The notes below the pieces were generated by a model. That model did no database searches and was not told where the DNA came from. It saw only the letters and a program-made list of their open reading frames with translations. From contig NZ_CAJRAF010000002.1 of NCBI RefSeq assembly GCF_907164905.1, positions 4,178,001 to 4,242,000 of the forward strand: a DNA stretch of 64,000 nt. Reading direction: 5' to 3'. The position numbers and the translations under genes were made by a program. Source of the DNA: Dyadobacter sp. CECT 9275. GTDB taxonomy: Bacteria > Bacteroidota > Bacteroidia > Cytophagales > Spirosomataceae. This document shows, piece after piece, positions 1-9,425 of this stretch (its first letter is position 1; every line of letters starts with the position of its first letter).

Positions 1-508
1 TGAAATTCTGATAAGGTTTACCGTTGATTTCTACAATTTTATCACCAGTTTTCAGCCCGATCTCCTGAGCGAGTTCACTGGCTACGATACCATATTTGTT
101 GACCTCTGCACCGGACAGAAATTTTTCGCCCTGGTTGTAGGCGATTACGATGAAAATAACAATGCCAACAATGATATTCACGATAATTCCTCCCAGCATA
201 ACAATTAAACGCTGCCAGGCGGGCTTGGAACGGAACTCCCATGGCTGCGGTTCCTGGCTCATGGCCTCGGTATCCATGGATTCATCTATCATCCCTGATA
301 TTTTCACAAATCCTCCCAGTGGTATGGCTCCTATACCATATTCAGTCTCTCCTTTTTTGAAACTGAATACTTTCGGTGGGAAACCGATAAAATATTTCTC
401 CACACGCATTCCAAACAGTTTTGCCGCTGCCATGTGTCCCCACTCGTGCAATCCTACCAAAATGGACAAACCCAATAGGAGTTGTCCGGCCATAATTAAT
501 ACTTCCAT
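1..508 (-). CDS. rseP: RIP metalloprotease RseP (N-terminal part, cut by window edge)
   Basis: The reverse strand reads open from an ATG at 508 down to the window edge, giving the first 169 residues of a site-2 intramembrane protease. The zinc motif HEWGH lies at residues 21-25 in the first membrane segment, followed by the conserved IPLGGFVK region, a second hydrophobic segment near residues 105-125 and the start of a PDZ domain (GLKTGDKIVEING). The family cleaves membrane-anchored anti-sigma factors and signal peptide remnants within the inner membrane. The C-terminal catalytic NxxPxxxLDG region lies outside the window. The family call is secure; the exact substrate is unknown. Confidence 0.93.
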   Translation of the reverse strand, partial: MEVLIMAGQLLLGLSILVGLHEWGHMAAAKLFGMRVEKYFIGFPPKVFSFKKGETEYGIGAIPLGGFVKISGMIDESMDTEAMSQEPQPWEFRSKPAWQRLIVMLGGIIVNIIVGIVIFIVIAYNQGEKFLSGAEVNKYGIVASELAQEIGLKTGDKIVEINGKPYQNF

Positions 509-759
509 TCAGCTTATTTGTAATCGTTATAGGTTCAAAAAATGAGAAACAGACTTCATTTACATTGCGGTGTCAAACTAGACCAACTGCTCAAAGTGAG
601 TTTGCGCTCCGCCCACTTTTTACTGCTCAGGGGGCCGGGAGTCGGTTGATACCGGTTTCGTTGAAATTATCTGACAGACACATCAACGTAAATGTAAAGG
701 GTAAAGTTACGTAAAACCCCCGATAAGATCAGAAATGTGTACGAATTGCATACAATAGC

Positions 760-2574
760 TCATTTGTTTTGCATGTCGATATCAATTCCCATCATCCGCA
801 TCAGTTCGGAGGCGTTAAAACTCCGGCAGATGCCATCATAAAGTTTATAGTCAAATTTGAGCTGGCCGTCTTCAACATCCGACCGGAAATGGAAATTATG
901 TACAAAATCCGCATGGGCTCCCCACTCTCCCAGCTCAAGGTCATGTGTGGAAACCATGCCGGCTGATCTTTTGGAATGCAGTTGTCGGATCAGTGCTTCC
1001 GCACCGCGATGTCTGTCCGCAGAGTTAGTGCCTTTCAGAATTTCGTCGAGTAAATAGAAAACAGGGAGTTTTTCGTTTTCATCGGAGAGTTCCAGAAGCT
1101 GGCGCAGCCTTTTTAACTCTGCGTAAAAGGAGGAAGTACTTTCTTCCAGCGAATCCTGTGTTCTCATACTGCTGAAAACCCTTGCCGGTGAGCATGAAAA
1201 GGAGGAGGCACAAACCACGGCCCCGGTCTGAGCCAGGACGATGTTCAGTCCGACGGTCCTCAGAAAGGTACTTTTACCCGACATATTAGAGCCGGTGATC
1301 AATACGGTTTGTCCCAGCCCATTCATCTGAAATGTGTTGCTGATCCTTTTTTCGGGCCTGATCAGCGGGTGTCCCAGATCTTTTGTCTCGATGCTAATCC
1401 CATTGTCCCAGGTAATCTGCGGGATGGTATAGGCCGGATTGGCAAACCTGAAACCGGCTATACTGTTCATTGCTTCGGTGTCGGCAAGTACATCCAGCCA
1501 TTGCTGCAGATGAGCTGCATGTGTGGTTTTCCAGCTTTCCAGACCAGCCAGGCAATGAAGATCCCAAAGGGTGGGTATACCTACAAAAATGGCAAAGTAA
1601 GGGTTGTTCCTGAAATCCAGCTTGTCGAAAAGCTTCCCTGCTTTCAGCAGCGCATCATGCGATCCTGAAATTTTTGACTTTCGTTCTTTCCACCAGCGCG
1701 AGTTGCAGGGGGCTCCATCTGCTTGTTCAAGGAGTTCAGCGTATGCTACCAGTGTCTGTCCCAGTGCCGTGGTTTTGCTTGTCAATGTCTGGATAAGCAG
1801 TTGGTAACGTTTCAGAATAAGCAGATGCCAAAGCAGGCTGAGCGCAAGCGGCCAGACAGGTAATAGGTTAAACCCGGCCAGTATCGCGAGCACCAGCGTT
1901 ACGACGGGCCAGAATCTCCATTTCAGGGAAGATACCAACTCCTGAGGCAAAGTTTCATGGAGCCAAACCTGAAAGGCGCCAATTTGCTGGTCGGCGTTTT
2001 TGTGTAAAAGCGCTATTGCTTCCCAGTTTTGTCTCCAATCGGGACGGGTGGAAAATTCGGCTGAGGCTTCCTGCCTCATCAGGATTTCTTCCAGTGCGGC
2101 AGGTGCTTTAAGCCATCCGGAAAGGCGCCGGCTACCTGCCGCGGTTCGGGTGCGGTTCAATAATTTGTACAGGGAGTAGTCGCCAAAGATGTCCAGGTCG
2201 GACGCATAAGGGTGATCCTTCTTCTGATACTCACTCCCGTTTTCCTTTCTTGTAAACCTAAAAGAAAGCCGTTGCAGTTCGTCTTCATTGATAATCTGAA
2301 TGTTCCGTTGATAGTCCCTCAGCCGTCTGAAAATCTGTTGGCGACGCATCAGATAGAAAAATACAAGTACCAGTGCGGCCAATACGAGGCCCCAGGTACC
2401 TGCACCCGTGTTATTCCATAGCCAGGCAAAAGCAACTATGGACAGAAAGGACAACAGGCGTAAAATGGCAAGCAGGTTAAATGTTTTTTGCGCTTTTTTT
2501 TCTTCTTCCTGCGCCTTTAAAAGTGCTTCTTTAAAATAGATTTCAGGATGCTCCGAACGGTTTATTTTATTCAT
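760..2574 (-). CDS. MutS-family ATPase with N-terminal membrane segments
   Basis: This 604-residue protein carries the MutS-type ATPase at its C-terminus: Walker A GSNMSGKST near residues 428-436 and Walker B FYLLDE near 506-511, with the STHD motif after it. It lacks the mismatch-recognition domain I and instead has two hydrophobic segments near residues 35-77 and another hydrophobic stretch near 222-255. It is therefore a membrane-associated MutS paralogue and not classical MutS. The start was set at ATG 2574 because the upstream ABC gene's TGA shares its A with this ATG (TGATG), a re-initiation arrangement; a TTG one codon earlier is possible. Function of this subfamily is not established. 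Confidence 0.85.
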   Translation of the reverse strand: MNKINRSEHPEIYFKEALLKAQEEEKKAQKTFNLLAILRLLSFLSIVAFAWLWNNTGAGTWGLVLAALVLVFFYLMRRQQIFRRLRDYQRNIQIINEDELQRLSFRFTRKENGSEYQKKDHPYASDLDIFGDYSLYKLLNRTRTAAGSRRLSGWLKAPAALEEILMRQEASAEFSTRPDWRQNWEAIALLHKNADQQIGAFQVWLHETLPQELVSSLKWRFWPVVTLVLAILAGFNLLPVWPLALSLLWHLLILKRYQLLIQTLTSKTTALGQTLVAYAELLEQADGAPCNSRWWKERKSKISGSHDALLKAGKLFDKLDFRNNPYFAIFVGIPTLWDLHCLAGLESWKTTHAAHLQQWLDVLADTEAMNSIAGFRFANPAYTIPQITWDNGISIETKDLGHPLIRPEKRISNTFQMNGLGQTVLITGSNMSGKSTFLRTVGLNIVLAQTGAVVCASSFSCSPARVFSSMRTQDSLEESTSSFYAELKRLRQLLELSDENEKLPVFYLLDEILKGTNSADRHRGAEALIRQLHSKRSAGMVSTHDLELGEWGAHADFVHNFHFRSDVEDGQLKFDYKLYDGICRSFNASELMRMMGIDIDMQNK

Positions 2575-4382
2575 CAATGGCTTACGGCAGCTTCAAACTG
2601 CAATTTTATTAAGTTGGCATATAGTCCGTCTTCAATCAGGGACAGTTGGCGGTGTGAGCCGGATTCAACGATCTGCCCCTTGTTGATTACGTAAATGGTA
2701 TCTACTTTTCGGATGGTGGCCAGCCGGTGTGCAATCACGATGGTGGTGCGGTTAGCCATGAGCTCATCCAGTGCAATTTGCACTAATTTTTCGGACTCTG
2801 CATCCAATGAACTGGTGGCTTCATCCAGAATTAATATTTTGGGATCTTTTAAAATAGCCCGTGCAATGGCAATCCGCTGGCGCTGCCCTCCCGATAACTT
2901 TATTCCCCTTTCACCGACAATCGTTTCAAATTGTTCGGGGAAGGTTTCAATAAATTCCAGGGCATGCGCCTTCCTGGCCGCTTCATAGACTTCTTCCTTT
3001 GAAGCCCCGGGTTTTCCGTAAGTGATATTTTCAAAGATAGTACCTCCAAAAAGCATGACTTCCTGCGGTACAATGGCAATGTTTTTTCTTAACTGTGTTA
3101 TATGAAAATCCGTTACCGGAATACCGTCGATACTGATCTTGCCTTCCTGATAATTGTAAAAACGCATTAGTAACTGAACGATGGTTGATTTTCCGGCGCC
3201 GCTGTAACCCACCAGCGCGATTTTTTCTCCCTCTTTTATGTCCAGTGATATCCCCTTCAGAACGGGAAGGTCCGCGCGGGAAGGATAGGAAAAATGAACA
3301 TCCTGGAAAGATATGTTTCCTTTTACCACACGAGCCTCGACAGGTGTTTCGCTTATCTGCACTTCCGCAGGTTCTTCCAGTATTTCAAAAAGCCTTTCGG
3401 AAGCTCCCACGGTTTTGTTGATCTGCGCATATAAATCTCCCATACCGTTAATGGAACCGCCAATAAAAGTGGTGTAAAGAATAAAAGTGAAAAGGTCCGA
3501 AAGCCCGAACTCCCCTGCTTCCACCAGCCCTGCTCCATACCAGATCACCCCTACGATGGCACCGAAAAGAGCGAAAATAGTAAAAGAGACAAAGCCGCCT
3601 CTAAAACGCGCTGCAATCAAAGAGAGGTCTACCACGCGGTTCAGAATGGTTTTGTACCGGGCCGCTTCCAGATTTTCGTTGGTAAAGGCTTTTACAACAT
3701 TGACAGACTGCAGCGTTTCTTCTGCGACCACATTCGCCGCTGCCAGGGCGTCCTGTGCTTTTTTCGATAACCTCCGCATGTACCGGCCAAAAAAAACAGA
3801 TGCGATCACGAGGATCGGGAAGGTGGCAAGCATGAATAAAGTAAGCTTCCAGGAAATGTATAACAACATCCCGATACCAATCACCAGGGTAGCGATTTGG
3901 CGGAAAAGCTCGGCAATTGTGAACGAGAGGAGCCCCTGCAATTGTCCTACATCCGAGGTGATCCGGCTGGTGAGCTCGCCTACCCTGCGCTGTTCAAGAA
4001 ACTGGAGTGGGAGTGTAATGATTTTGCTAAACACGTCACTCCGGATATCGGTCATGGACCACTCACTGACCTTGGTAAACAGATAAATTCTGAAAAATGA
4101 AAAGACAGACTGAGCGATCAAAACTACAAACAGAAAACCCGTGAGCTGATTGATGGTATACTCCGACTTCCCGTCGATCACTTCTATGATGTTGCCTATT
4201 AATCTTGGAAATGCCAGGGAAGTCAGCGTGGATAAAAGCAGAAAGAGAAGACCCGTAAAAAAGGTATATTGATAAGGTTTTAGATACTCAAGAAGTTTGA
4301 TGGTTATTTTAAGCCCCTGCCAGCTTATTTTTTTGATGGCAAAAGGGGATAACTCTTCTTCGCTTGATTTTTGGTCCGACAT
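2574..4382 (-). CDS. ABC exporter, fused permease and ATPase (MsbA/BmrA type)
   Basis: A 602-residue half transporter. Residues about 35-320 form a six-helix ABC transmembrane domain; the nucleotide-binding domain follows with Walker A GYSGAGKST (392-400), Q-loop near 440, signature LSGGQ (496-500), Walker B ILILDE (516-521) and H-loop IAHRL near 552. It would act as a homodimer in the inner membrane exporting lipid, drug or peptide; the substrate cannot be read from sequence. Its stop codon overlaps the start of the MutS-like gene, so the two are probably co-translated. Confidence 0.93.
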   Translation of the reverse strand: MSDQKSSEEELSPFAIKKISWQGLKITIKLLEYLKPYQYTFFTGLLFLLLSTLTSLAFPRLIGNIIEVIDGKSEYTINQLTGFLFVVLIAQSVFSFFRIYLFTKVSEWSMTDIRSDVFSKIITLPLQFLEQRRVGELTSRITSDVGQLQGLLSFTIAELFRQIATLVIGIGMLLYISWKLTLFMLATFPILVIASVFFGRYMRRLSKKAQDALAAANVVAEETLQSVNVVKAFTNENLEAARYKTILNRVVDLSLIAARFRGGFVSFTIFALFGAIVGVIWYGAGLVEAGEFGLSDLFTFILYTTFIGGSINGMGDLYAQINKTVGASERLFEILEEPAEVQISETPVEARVVKGNISFQDVHFSYPSRADLPVLKGISLDIKEGEKIALVGYSGAGKSTIVQLLMRFYNYQEGKISIDGIPVTDFHITQLRKNIAIVPQEVMLFGGTIFENITYGKPGASKEEVYEAARKAHALEFIETFPEQFETIVGERGIKLSGGQRQRIAIARAILKDPKILILDEATSSLDAESEKLVQIALDELMANRTTIVIAHRLATIRKVDTIYVINKGQIVESGSHRQLSLIEDGLYANLIKLQFEAAVSH

Positions 4383-4508
4383 ATTGGTACACTAAGATAA
4401 ATACTTCTGCTGATTTACGGACCGGTATCGTAGCGGTCCCTGAAAAACACTCAGGCAGCTATATACAAAAGTAATTAATAATTAAGATTAACGGTCTTAC
4501 TAAATACC

Positions 4509-5561
4509 TCAGTACGCCGCTGCCGGATTTGCAGGTTGGTATTTGTTGTTGAGAGATCTGATAAATGTGACAGCAGGCCTCTCAAAAAAACGTGTTACCA
4601 AATGGGCAATTAATATACAGAATATAATGGCGATGGCAATCGCCAGATATATGTTCGGGGAGAAATAGAGAAGAGCCAGATCCATGATTATTTTACCCAC
4701 ATACTGATGCAGCAGATAGAGGCTATACGATATATTTCCAAGAAAAAGTAAAGACGGCTGGCTGAGGAATTTGAGTTTTTTGTTAATAAACAGAATAAAG
4801 ATGAAATGATAGAAGAGCATTAATGAGCAGTGCGGGCCAAATCCTATAATATACATGGTCCTCCCCCCTTTATCATGAAGATAACATGCTGATAAAAAAC
4901 AGAATAGCAGAAACAGGTAACGTGTAAAGGTGTCCCCTTTAAATTTCAACTGATAAAATAGGATTCCGGATAAAAAAAGAGGAAAGTGATTAATCAACTG
5001 GATTTTCAGTTGAACGAACCGGTAAAGTTCCGGATAAAAATGCCTCCCCTGGTGAAATAGAAGGATAATGACCAGCGTGATCAGGCCAATTGTTTCGATC
5101 TCACCCGTTTTTCGGATCATATATACGGCAAATATCCAGGCATAAAAGGTAAGCTCAACAACCAGTGTCCAATAGGAGGGGTCCAGGTCTTCAACCGAGA
5201 AGAAGGCAGGAAACATGCTCAAATTAAAGAATATTTGTGGCAGGTTGAAGTTTTCATTTTCAAAAACGAATATGAAGGAGGAAGTGATAATGATACAGGC
5301 CCAAAAGGTAGGATAGAGCCTTGAAAAACGGGAAATGATAAATTCACTACGGTTTTTTATTTTGGTGATAGACATAAAAATAACGAAACCACTGATCATA
5401 AAGAAGAGGTCAACTCCGCTTACACCGTACCGGAATTCCAGTGACGGATTAATCGTTTTTTTGTTAAAGGTGAAGTGAAAGAGCATAACACCAAAAGCAG
5501 CCAACCCACGCAGTGCATCCAGTTCAAGTAATCTTTCCGGAATCATAGCAGAATTCTTCAT
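4509..5561 (-). CDS. Acyltransferase family 3 (OafA-like) membrane protein
   Basis: A 350-residue, strongly hydrophobic protein with about ten predicted membrane segments. The N-terminus has the family signature: LDALRGLAAFGVMLFH followed by GVDLFFMISGFVIF, with the conserved catalytic His in the first segment. Members O-acylate sugars of LPS, exopolysaccharide, peptidoglycan or antibiotics at the inner membrane. There is no SGNH extension. It stands alone between the ABC/MutS pair and the divergently read sigma factor, so context gives no acceptor. Confidence 0.88.
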   Translation of the reverse strand: MKNSAMIPERLLELDALRGLAAFGVMLFHFTFNKKTINPSLEFRYGVSGVDLFFMISGFVIFMSITKIKNRSEFIISRFSRLYPTFWACIIITSSFIFVFENENFNLPQIFFNLSMFPAFFSVEDLDPSYWTLVVELTFYAWIFAVYMIRKTGEIETIGLITLVIILLFHQGRHFYPELYRFVQLKIQLINHFPLFLSGILFYQLKFKGDTFTRYLFLLFCFLSACYLHDKGGRTMYIIGFGPHCSLMLFYHFIFILFINKKLKFLSQPSLLFLGNISYSLYLLHQYVGKIIMDLALLYFSPNIYLAIAIAIIFCILIAHLVTRFFERPAVTFIRSLNNKYQPANPAAAY

Positions 5562-5802
5562 GGAAGTTCAGATGGTATAGTGTGTGTGTTAAATTTTTTA
5601 CAGAACGGGATGGAATTCTGATGGGTTAAGACGCTTATTATAAGCGGGAAGTAACGGGAGGTGATGGCCAATAGATAAAGCCATGGGAGTGCAGCCCGTT
5701 TGGACGGCAATACCGTACGAAGCAAGCGTTACATAACAGAAAGCCTGCTGTAAGGCAGTAATTGCAGAAGCAGAAATTTTTTCGTAAAATGAAAGAAGCC
5801 AC

Positions 5803-5830
5803 GCAACCTCCCTGGGGTTATTCACGTAAT
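5803..5830 (+). promoter_or_regulatory. Putative ECF-type promoter of the sigma gene
   Basis: GCAACC at 5803-5808 is followed after 16 bases by CGTAAT at 5825-5830, 22 bases before the sigma factor ATG. An AAC-containing -35 box and a CGT-type -10 box at this spacing is the general form of ECF-dependent promoters, so this fits autoregulation by the gene it precedes. Seen directly: the two boxes and the spacing; inferred: which sigma uses it. Confidence 0.5.
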
Positions 5831-5852
5831 TAGGTAAAAAAAGGAAAATAGC

Positions 5853-6422
5853 ATGCCCGAGTATAACTCCGCCGTTCTTCAAGAACTACTCGACGGCTGT
5901 TTGAAAAGAAACCGCCGAAGTCAGGAGCTGCTGTATAAGCAGTTTTATGGGTACGCCATGAGCATATGCATGAGATATTGTAAGAACAAGGAAGAGGCAA
6001 AGGAGATTCTCAATGACGGTTTTCTCAAAGTGTTTACCAAAATAGAAAGTTTTGACGTATCCCGGTCTTTTAAGACGTGGCTGGGAAGGGTCATGATTAA
6101 TACAGCCCTCGATCATTACCGGCAGGAAGTTAGGCATGACATATTTGTGGAGTATGAAGCGGCCGAGCAGGTTACCGTTGATGAGACGATTATCAGTAAA
6201 CTATCCCATGAAGAACTTGTGCACTTCATACAGCAGCTCACGCCCTCTTACCGGATCGTTTTTAGTTTGTATGTTATCGATGGTTTTGCACATGAAGAAA
6301 TTGCAGAGCGTTTAGGTATTTCGGTGGGCGCGTCCAAGTCCAACTTGTCGCGGGCCAGGGAAAAATTGCGAGAAATGTTATCCAGATTAAATATTGACAA
6401 TTATGATAGAGTTACCAGATGA
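5853..6422 (+). CDS. RNA polymerase ECF sigma factor
   Basis: 189 residues with a sigma-70 region 2 near 25-95 (YCKNKEEAKEILNDGFLKVF, then FKTWLGRVMINTALDHYR) and a region 4 helix-turn-helix near 130-180 (LTPSYRIVFSLYVIDGFAHEEIAERLGISVGASKSNL split over two helices). Region 3 is missing, as in ECF factors. Its last 20 bases overlap the next gene, which encodes a membrane protein likely to act as its anti-sigma factor. An ECF-like promoter sits immediately upstream. Confidence 0.93.
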   Translation: MPEYNSAVLQELLDGCLKRNRRSQELLYKQFYGYAMSICMRYCKNKEEAKEILNDGFLKVFTKIESFDVSRSFKTWLGRVMINTALDHYRQEVRHDIFVEYEAAEQVTVDETIISKLSHEELVHFIQQLTPSYRIVFSLYVIDGFAHEEIAERLGISVGASKSNLSRAREKLREMLSRLNIDNYDRVTR

Positions 6423-7875
6423 CGAACTGGATAAGCTCTTCAGAAAGTCATCCGAAGAGCTTGATCCTACCTATGATCCCCAGGATTGGGGTAAAATGGA
6501 ACAACTCCTGAATCAGGAGGATGGAAGAACTCCCATGTTTGCATGGATGAAAAAGTGGTGGCTGGCACTGTTAGCTGGTTTGTTGTTTTTGGGTGGAAGC
6601 ATCGGCTACTATGCCTGGCAAAGGAATACGGGAGGTATTTCGGCTGAAACGCAGCCGGAGCAGGTGAATCTTGCCAAAAAAGAAAATAAAGAAAACAAGG
6701 CACCTGGTACTGCTGTAAAGACAGCAGATGAAGGAACGCCAGAAGTTGCGGACATTAAAATACAGCCCAAAGAAAAAGCAACAGAAACGACCGTAACTGC
6801 GTATCAGGATAAAAAAAGCCCGGCATCACCTGAAACTAAGTTTTCAAAAATATTGCCCCGGAATGGATCTAAGGCAGGCGGAGTGTTCTTAGAGCCGAAC
6901 CGCTCAGGAAATCGGAGAGGATCCGGGGCACTTTTAACGAATTCAACCGTAAAGAATAATAGCAGAAACCAAAAGAGTGCAGGTCTGTACAGCCCTGAAC
7001 CGGTGTTACGTCCAAACACGGAGCAGTCGCCCGTCAGGGAATTTAATTCTGTGGTTTCATCCGTTTCTGAAACGGATACACCCGCTGCCACCGGTTTGAT
7101 CAGCCGGGCGGGGATACCTGGGAAGGAGCAGCAAATACCTGGCGAAGAGATAGGGAGGGCCGCGATTCCGCTGCTTGCCGCCAAACCTTTGGCATTCAGG
7201 GAGCTAATGCTTCCGACAGTAAAAGTACCATCCGGTGAAGAGCTCCCTGCGGTCATTTCTGTGGTGAAACCGCCTTCGCCCAGGTTTGCGGTCAGGTTTG
7301 GATATTCGCCGGACCTCAGCTCTGTAAAGTTTATGAATGGGCTGAAAGCAGGAAGTGCTGTGGCACTGTTGGGAGAGTACTCCTTTTTACCGAATCTCTA
7401 TCTGCAGACCGGGGCAATCAGAAGTGTCAAAAAATATGTGGCCGGAGAAGGCGATTATGCATGGCCTTCTGATTGGAAACAATCAGTTCTTCCGGATAAT
7501 GTTGATGGTTCCTGCAGAATTATCGAGGTGCCTTTCAACTTTAGGTATGATATCAGTTCAACCGATCGGCGGCGATGGTTTGCCACAACGGGAGTATCCT
7601 CTTATCACATGCAAAACGAAAAATATAAATATAATTATAAAAAACACGTTCCAGGAATCAAATGGTATAACTGGGAAGGTAAAACGGGCTGGTATTGGTT
7701 GAGCCATCTGAATGCCTCCGTTGGATATGAATACCGGTTGTCCGAAAAATTATCGGTTTTGGCAGAACCTTATGCCACAGTTCCGCTGAAAAAGGTGGGT
7801 TATGGCAAGGTAAATCTGTTTACCACCGGTATGTGGATTTCTGTAAGATACGTGCCTTCGTTCAAAAATAAATAA
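6403..7875 (+). CDS. Anti-sigma-like membrane protein with C-terminal beta-barrel domain
   Basis: 490 residues. The N-terminal 45 residues are acidic (IELPDDELDKLFRKSSEEL) and would be cytoplasmic; a single membrane segment follows near residues 47-68 (WWLALLAGLLFLGGSIGYYAW). A long low-complexity Lys/Thr/Pro/Ser-rich region, probably periplasmic, runs to about residue 290. The last 200 residues show alternating hydrophobic beta strands like outer-membrane barrel proteins. ATG 6403 was chosen over TTG 6394; either way it overlaps the sigma gene. The layout is known from Bacteroidetes sigma-linked proteins; its signal is unknown. Confidence 0.75.
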   Translation: MIELPDDELDKLFRKSSEELDPTYDPQDWGKMEQLLNQEDGRTPMFAWMKKWWLALLAGLLFLGGSIGYYAWQRNTGGISAETQPEQVNLAKKENKENKAPGTAVKTADEGTPEVADIKIQPKEKATETTVTAYQDKKSPASPETKFSKILPRNGSKAGGVFLEPNRSGNRRGSGALLTNSTVKNNSRNQKSAGLYSPEPVLRPNTEQSPVREFNSVVSSVSETDTPAATGLISRAGIPGKEQQIPGEEIGRAAIPLLAAKPLAFRELMLPTVKVPSGEELPAVISVVKPPSPRFAVRFGYSPDLSSVKFMNGLKAGSAVALLGEYSFLPNLYLQTGAIRSVKKYVAGEGDYAWPSDWKQSVLPDNVDGSCRIIEVPFNFRYDISSTDRRRWFATTGVSSYHMQNEKYKYNYKKHVPGIKWYNWEGKTGWYWLSHLNASVGYEYRLSEKLSVLAEPYATVPLKKVGYGKVNLFTTGMWISVRYVPSFKNK

Positions 7876-8007
7876 GCACTTACCGTCTGTTTTTTAATGA
7901 ATCGGTTGTAAGGTATCCGTGAGTTAAGTCTCCCATTTTCAGTACCATGCAATTGGTTTCTGCAGGATTTTTATTGTTCAATTATTACTATTTTTTTATT
8001 ATTCATC

Positions 8008-8523
8008 ATGGAAAACACATCAAGAGAAACAATGAAAAGAGGCGAATTCCTTCGCAGCCTCGGCCTGAGCACTTCCACTTTAATGGCATTTTATTGCATG
8101 GGCACAACACTTACCTCGTGCGGATCAAGCAGCGATGATCCGGATCCGGCTCCCGGAACCGGGTCGGGAACGGGCCTCACGGGTACTACTACCGGAAGTG
8201 CCGTTAATTTTACCGTTGATCTTACCAATTCAACCTATGCCAAACTGAAAACGGCGGGTGAATACAAAATAATCGGAGATGTTTTAGTGGCGTTCACCTC
8301 CGGAAGTGCATACGTGGCGCTGGCAAAGGCCTGTACCCATCAGCAAACCGAGCTTCAGTATCGTAGCACTACCAATGATCTGTTCTGCAGTAATCATCAG
8401 TCGGTATTTAAAATTACAGGTGCTGTTGACAAGGGACCTAGTACCGGAGATACGATCACAGCTTTGAAAGTATATAAAATTACACTTTCTGCCGATGGCA
8501 ACACACTAACCGTCACTGCCTGA
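8008..8523 (+). CDS. Rieske [2Fe-2S] domain lipoprotein
   Basis: 171 residues with an N-terminal export signal that ends in a lipobox-like LTSC (Cys38), a Gly/Thr/Pro-rich linker and a Rieske fold. The cluster ligands are visible as C-T-H at residues 109-111 and C-S-N-H at 127-130, the standard CxH...CxxH spacing. It is an electron carrier probably anchored to a membrane facing the periplasm. It is the first gene of a three-gene operon with a DUF5777 barrel and a YceI-like protein. The start could also be the internal ATG at codon 9. Confidence 0.88.
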   Translation: MENTSRETMKRGEFLRSLGLSTSTLMAFYCMGTTLTSCGSSSDDPDPAPGTGSGTGLTGTTTGSAVNFTVDLTNSTYAKLKTAGEYKIIGDVLVAFTSGSAYVALAKACTHQQTELQYRSTTNDLFCSNHQSVFKITGAVDKGPSTGDTITALKVYKITLSADGNTLTVTA

Positions 8524-8527
8524 AAAG

Positions 8528-9418
8528 ATGCGTAAAAACTCCGCTTTGCTATTTCTTTTCAGTCTGTTATCTGTGCCGGCTTGGGCACAGGACGACTTGT
8601 TGAACCAATTGCAGCAATTGGATAGCGCCAAAACGTTCCCTGTAACAGCCACTTTCAAATCGACACGTATCGTAAACGGTCATTCGATTGAAACCATGAA
8701 AAAAAATCATCTGGACTTTCGGATTTCGCACCGTTTCGGAACGCTCAACTCCGGTGCATATCAGTTTTTCGGGCTGGATCAGGCCACTATGCGTATGGGG
8801 CTGGAATATGGCATCACCGACAGGTTTATGATTGGTGTGGGCCGGAGTACTTCCCAGAAGGCCTACGATTTTATGGCGAAGTTTAAGCTTCTGCAACAGA
8901 CTTCCGGGGCTCGCAGTATACCTGTATCCGTCAGCCTTTTTGGAAGCACAGCAATCTATACGGTCAATAAGGAACTGGAATTTCAGGATAAGGTTTCCTA
9001 TGTTGCCCAGGCACTGGTGGCCCGCAAATTCGGAGAAAGATTTTCTTTACAACTCTCACCCACATGGTTGTACAGGAACCAGGTTTTGGTCGACGATGAC
9101 GAAAAATTGCTGCTTGCGGTAGGTATTGGCGGCAGGTTTAAGCTCAGCAAAAGGGTGTCACTTAATGGAGAATATTTTTACACGGCCCGGGAGAAAAACA
9201 CTGTTACGGCACCCTACCACGACTCCATGTCGTTCGGTGTGGATATTGAAACGGGCGGGCACGTGTTTCAGCTGCATTTTACCAATTCCCTGGGTATGAT
9301 AGAAAGGCAGTTTATCGGGGAAACTGCGGGGAGCTGGGGTAAAGGAGATATCCATTACGGATTCAATATCTCGCGTACATTCAGTTTTGACAAGAAATCT
9401 CGGGTCGGTTCCAAATAA
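8528..9418 (+). CDS. DUF5777 family outer-membrane beta-barrel protein
   Basis: 296 residues beginning with a cleavable signal peptide (ends near PAWAQ). The mature protein matches the DUF5777 pattern: HLDFRISHRFG, FFGLDQATMRMGLEYG and the FMIGVGRS turn, with alternating beta strands to the end. It probably forms an outer-membrane barrel; no function is established for the family. It begins 4 bases after the Rieske gene and is followed 7 bases later by the YceI-like gene, so the three products probably work together. Confidence 0.82.
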   Translation: MRKNSALLFLFSLLSVPAWAQDDLLNQLQQLDSAKTFPVTATFKSTRIVNGHSIETMKKNHLDFRISHRFGTLNSGAYQFFGLDQATMRMGLEYGITDRFMIGVGRSTSQKAYDFMAKFKLLQQTSGARSIPVSVSLFGSTAIYTVNKELEFQDKVSYVAQALVARKFGERFSLQLSPTWLYRNQVLVDDDEKLLLAVGIGGRFKLSKRVSLNGEYFYTAREKNTVTAPYHDSMSFGVDIETGGHVFQLHFTNSLGMIERQFIGETAGSWGKGDIHYGFNISRTFSFDKKSRVGSK

Positions 9419-9425
9419 TTCAGGT

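Noticed and set aside
3487..4086. 199-codon plus-strand frame
   Set aside because: Antisense to the ABC exporter membrane domain; low-complexity Ser/Thr/Arg composition typical of shadows.
5598..5882. 94-codon minus-strand frame before the sigma gene
   Set aside because: It overlaps the sigma factor start and its promoter and shows no domain or signal feature.
7947..8138. 63-codon frame overlapping the Rieske gene start
   Set aside because: Different frame with no features; the Rieske frame carries the cluster ligands.
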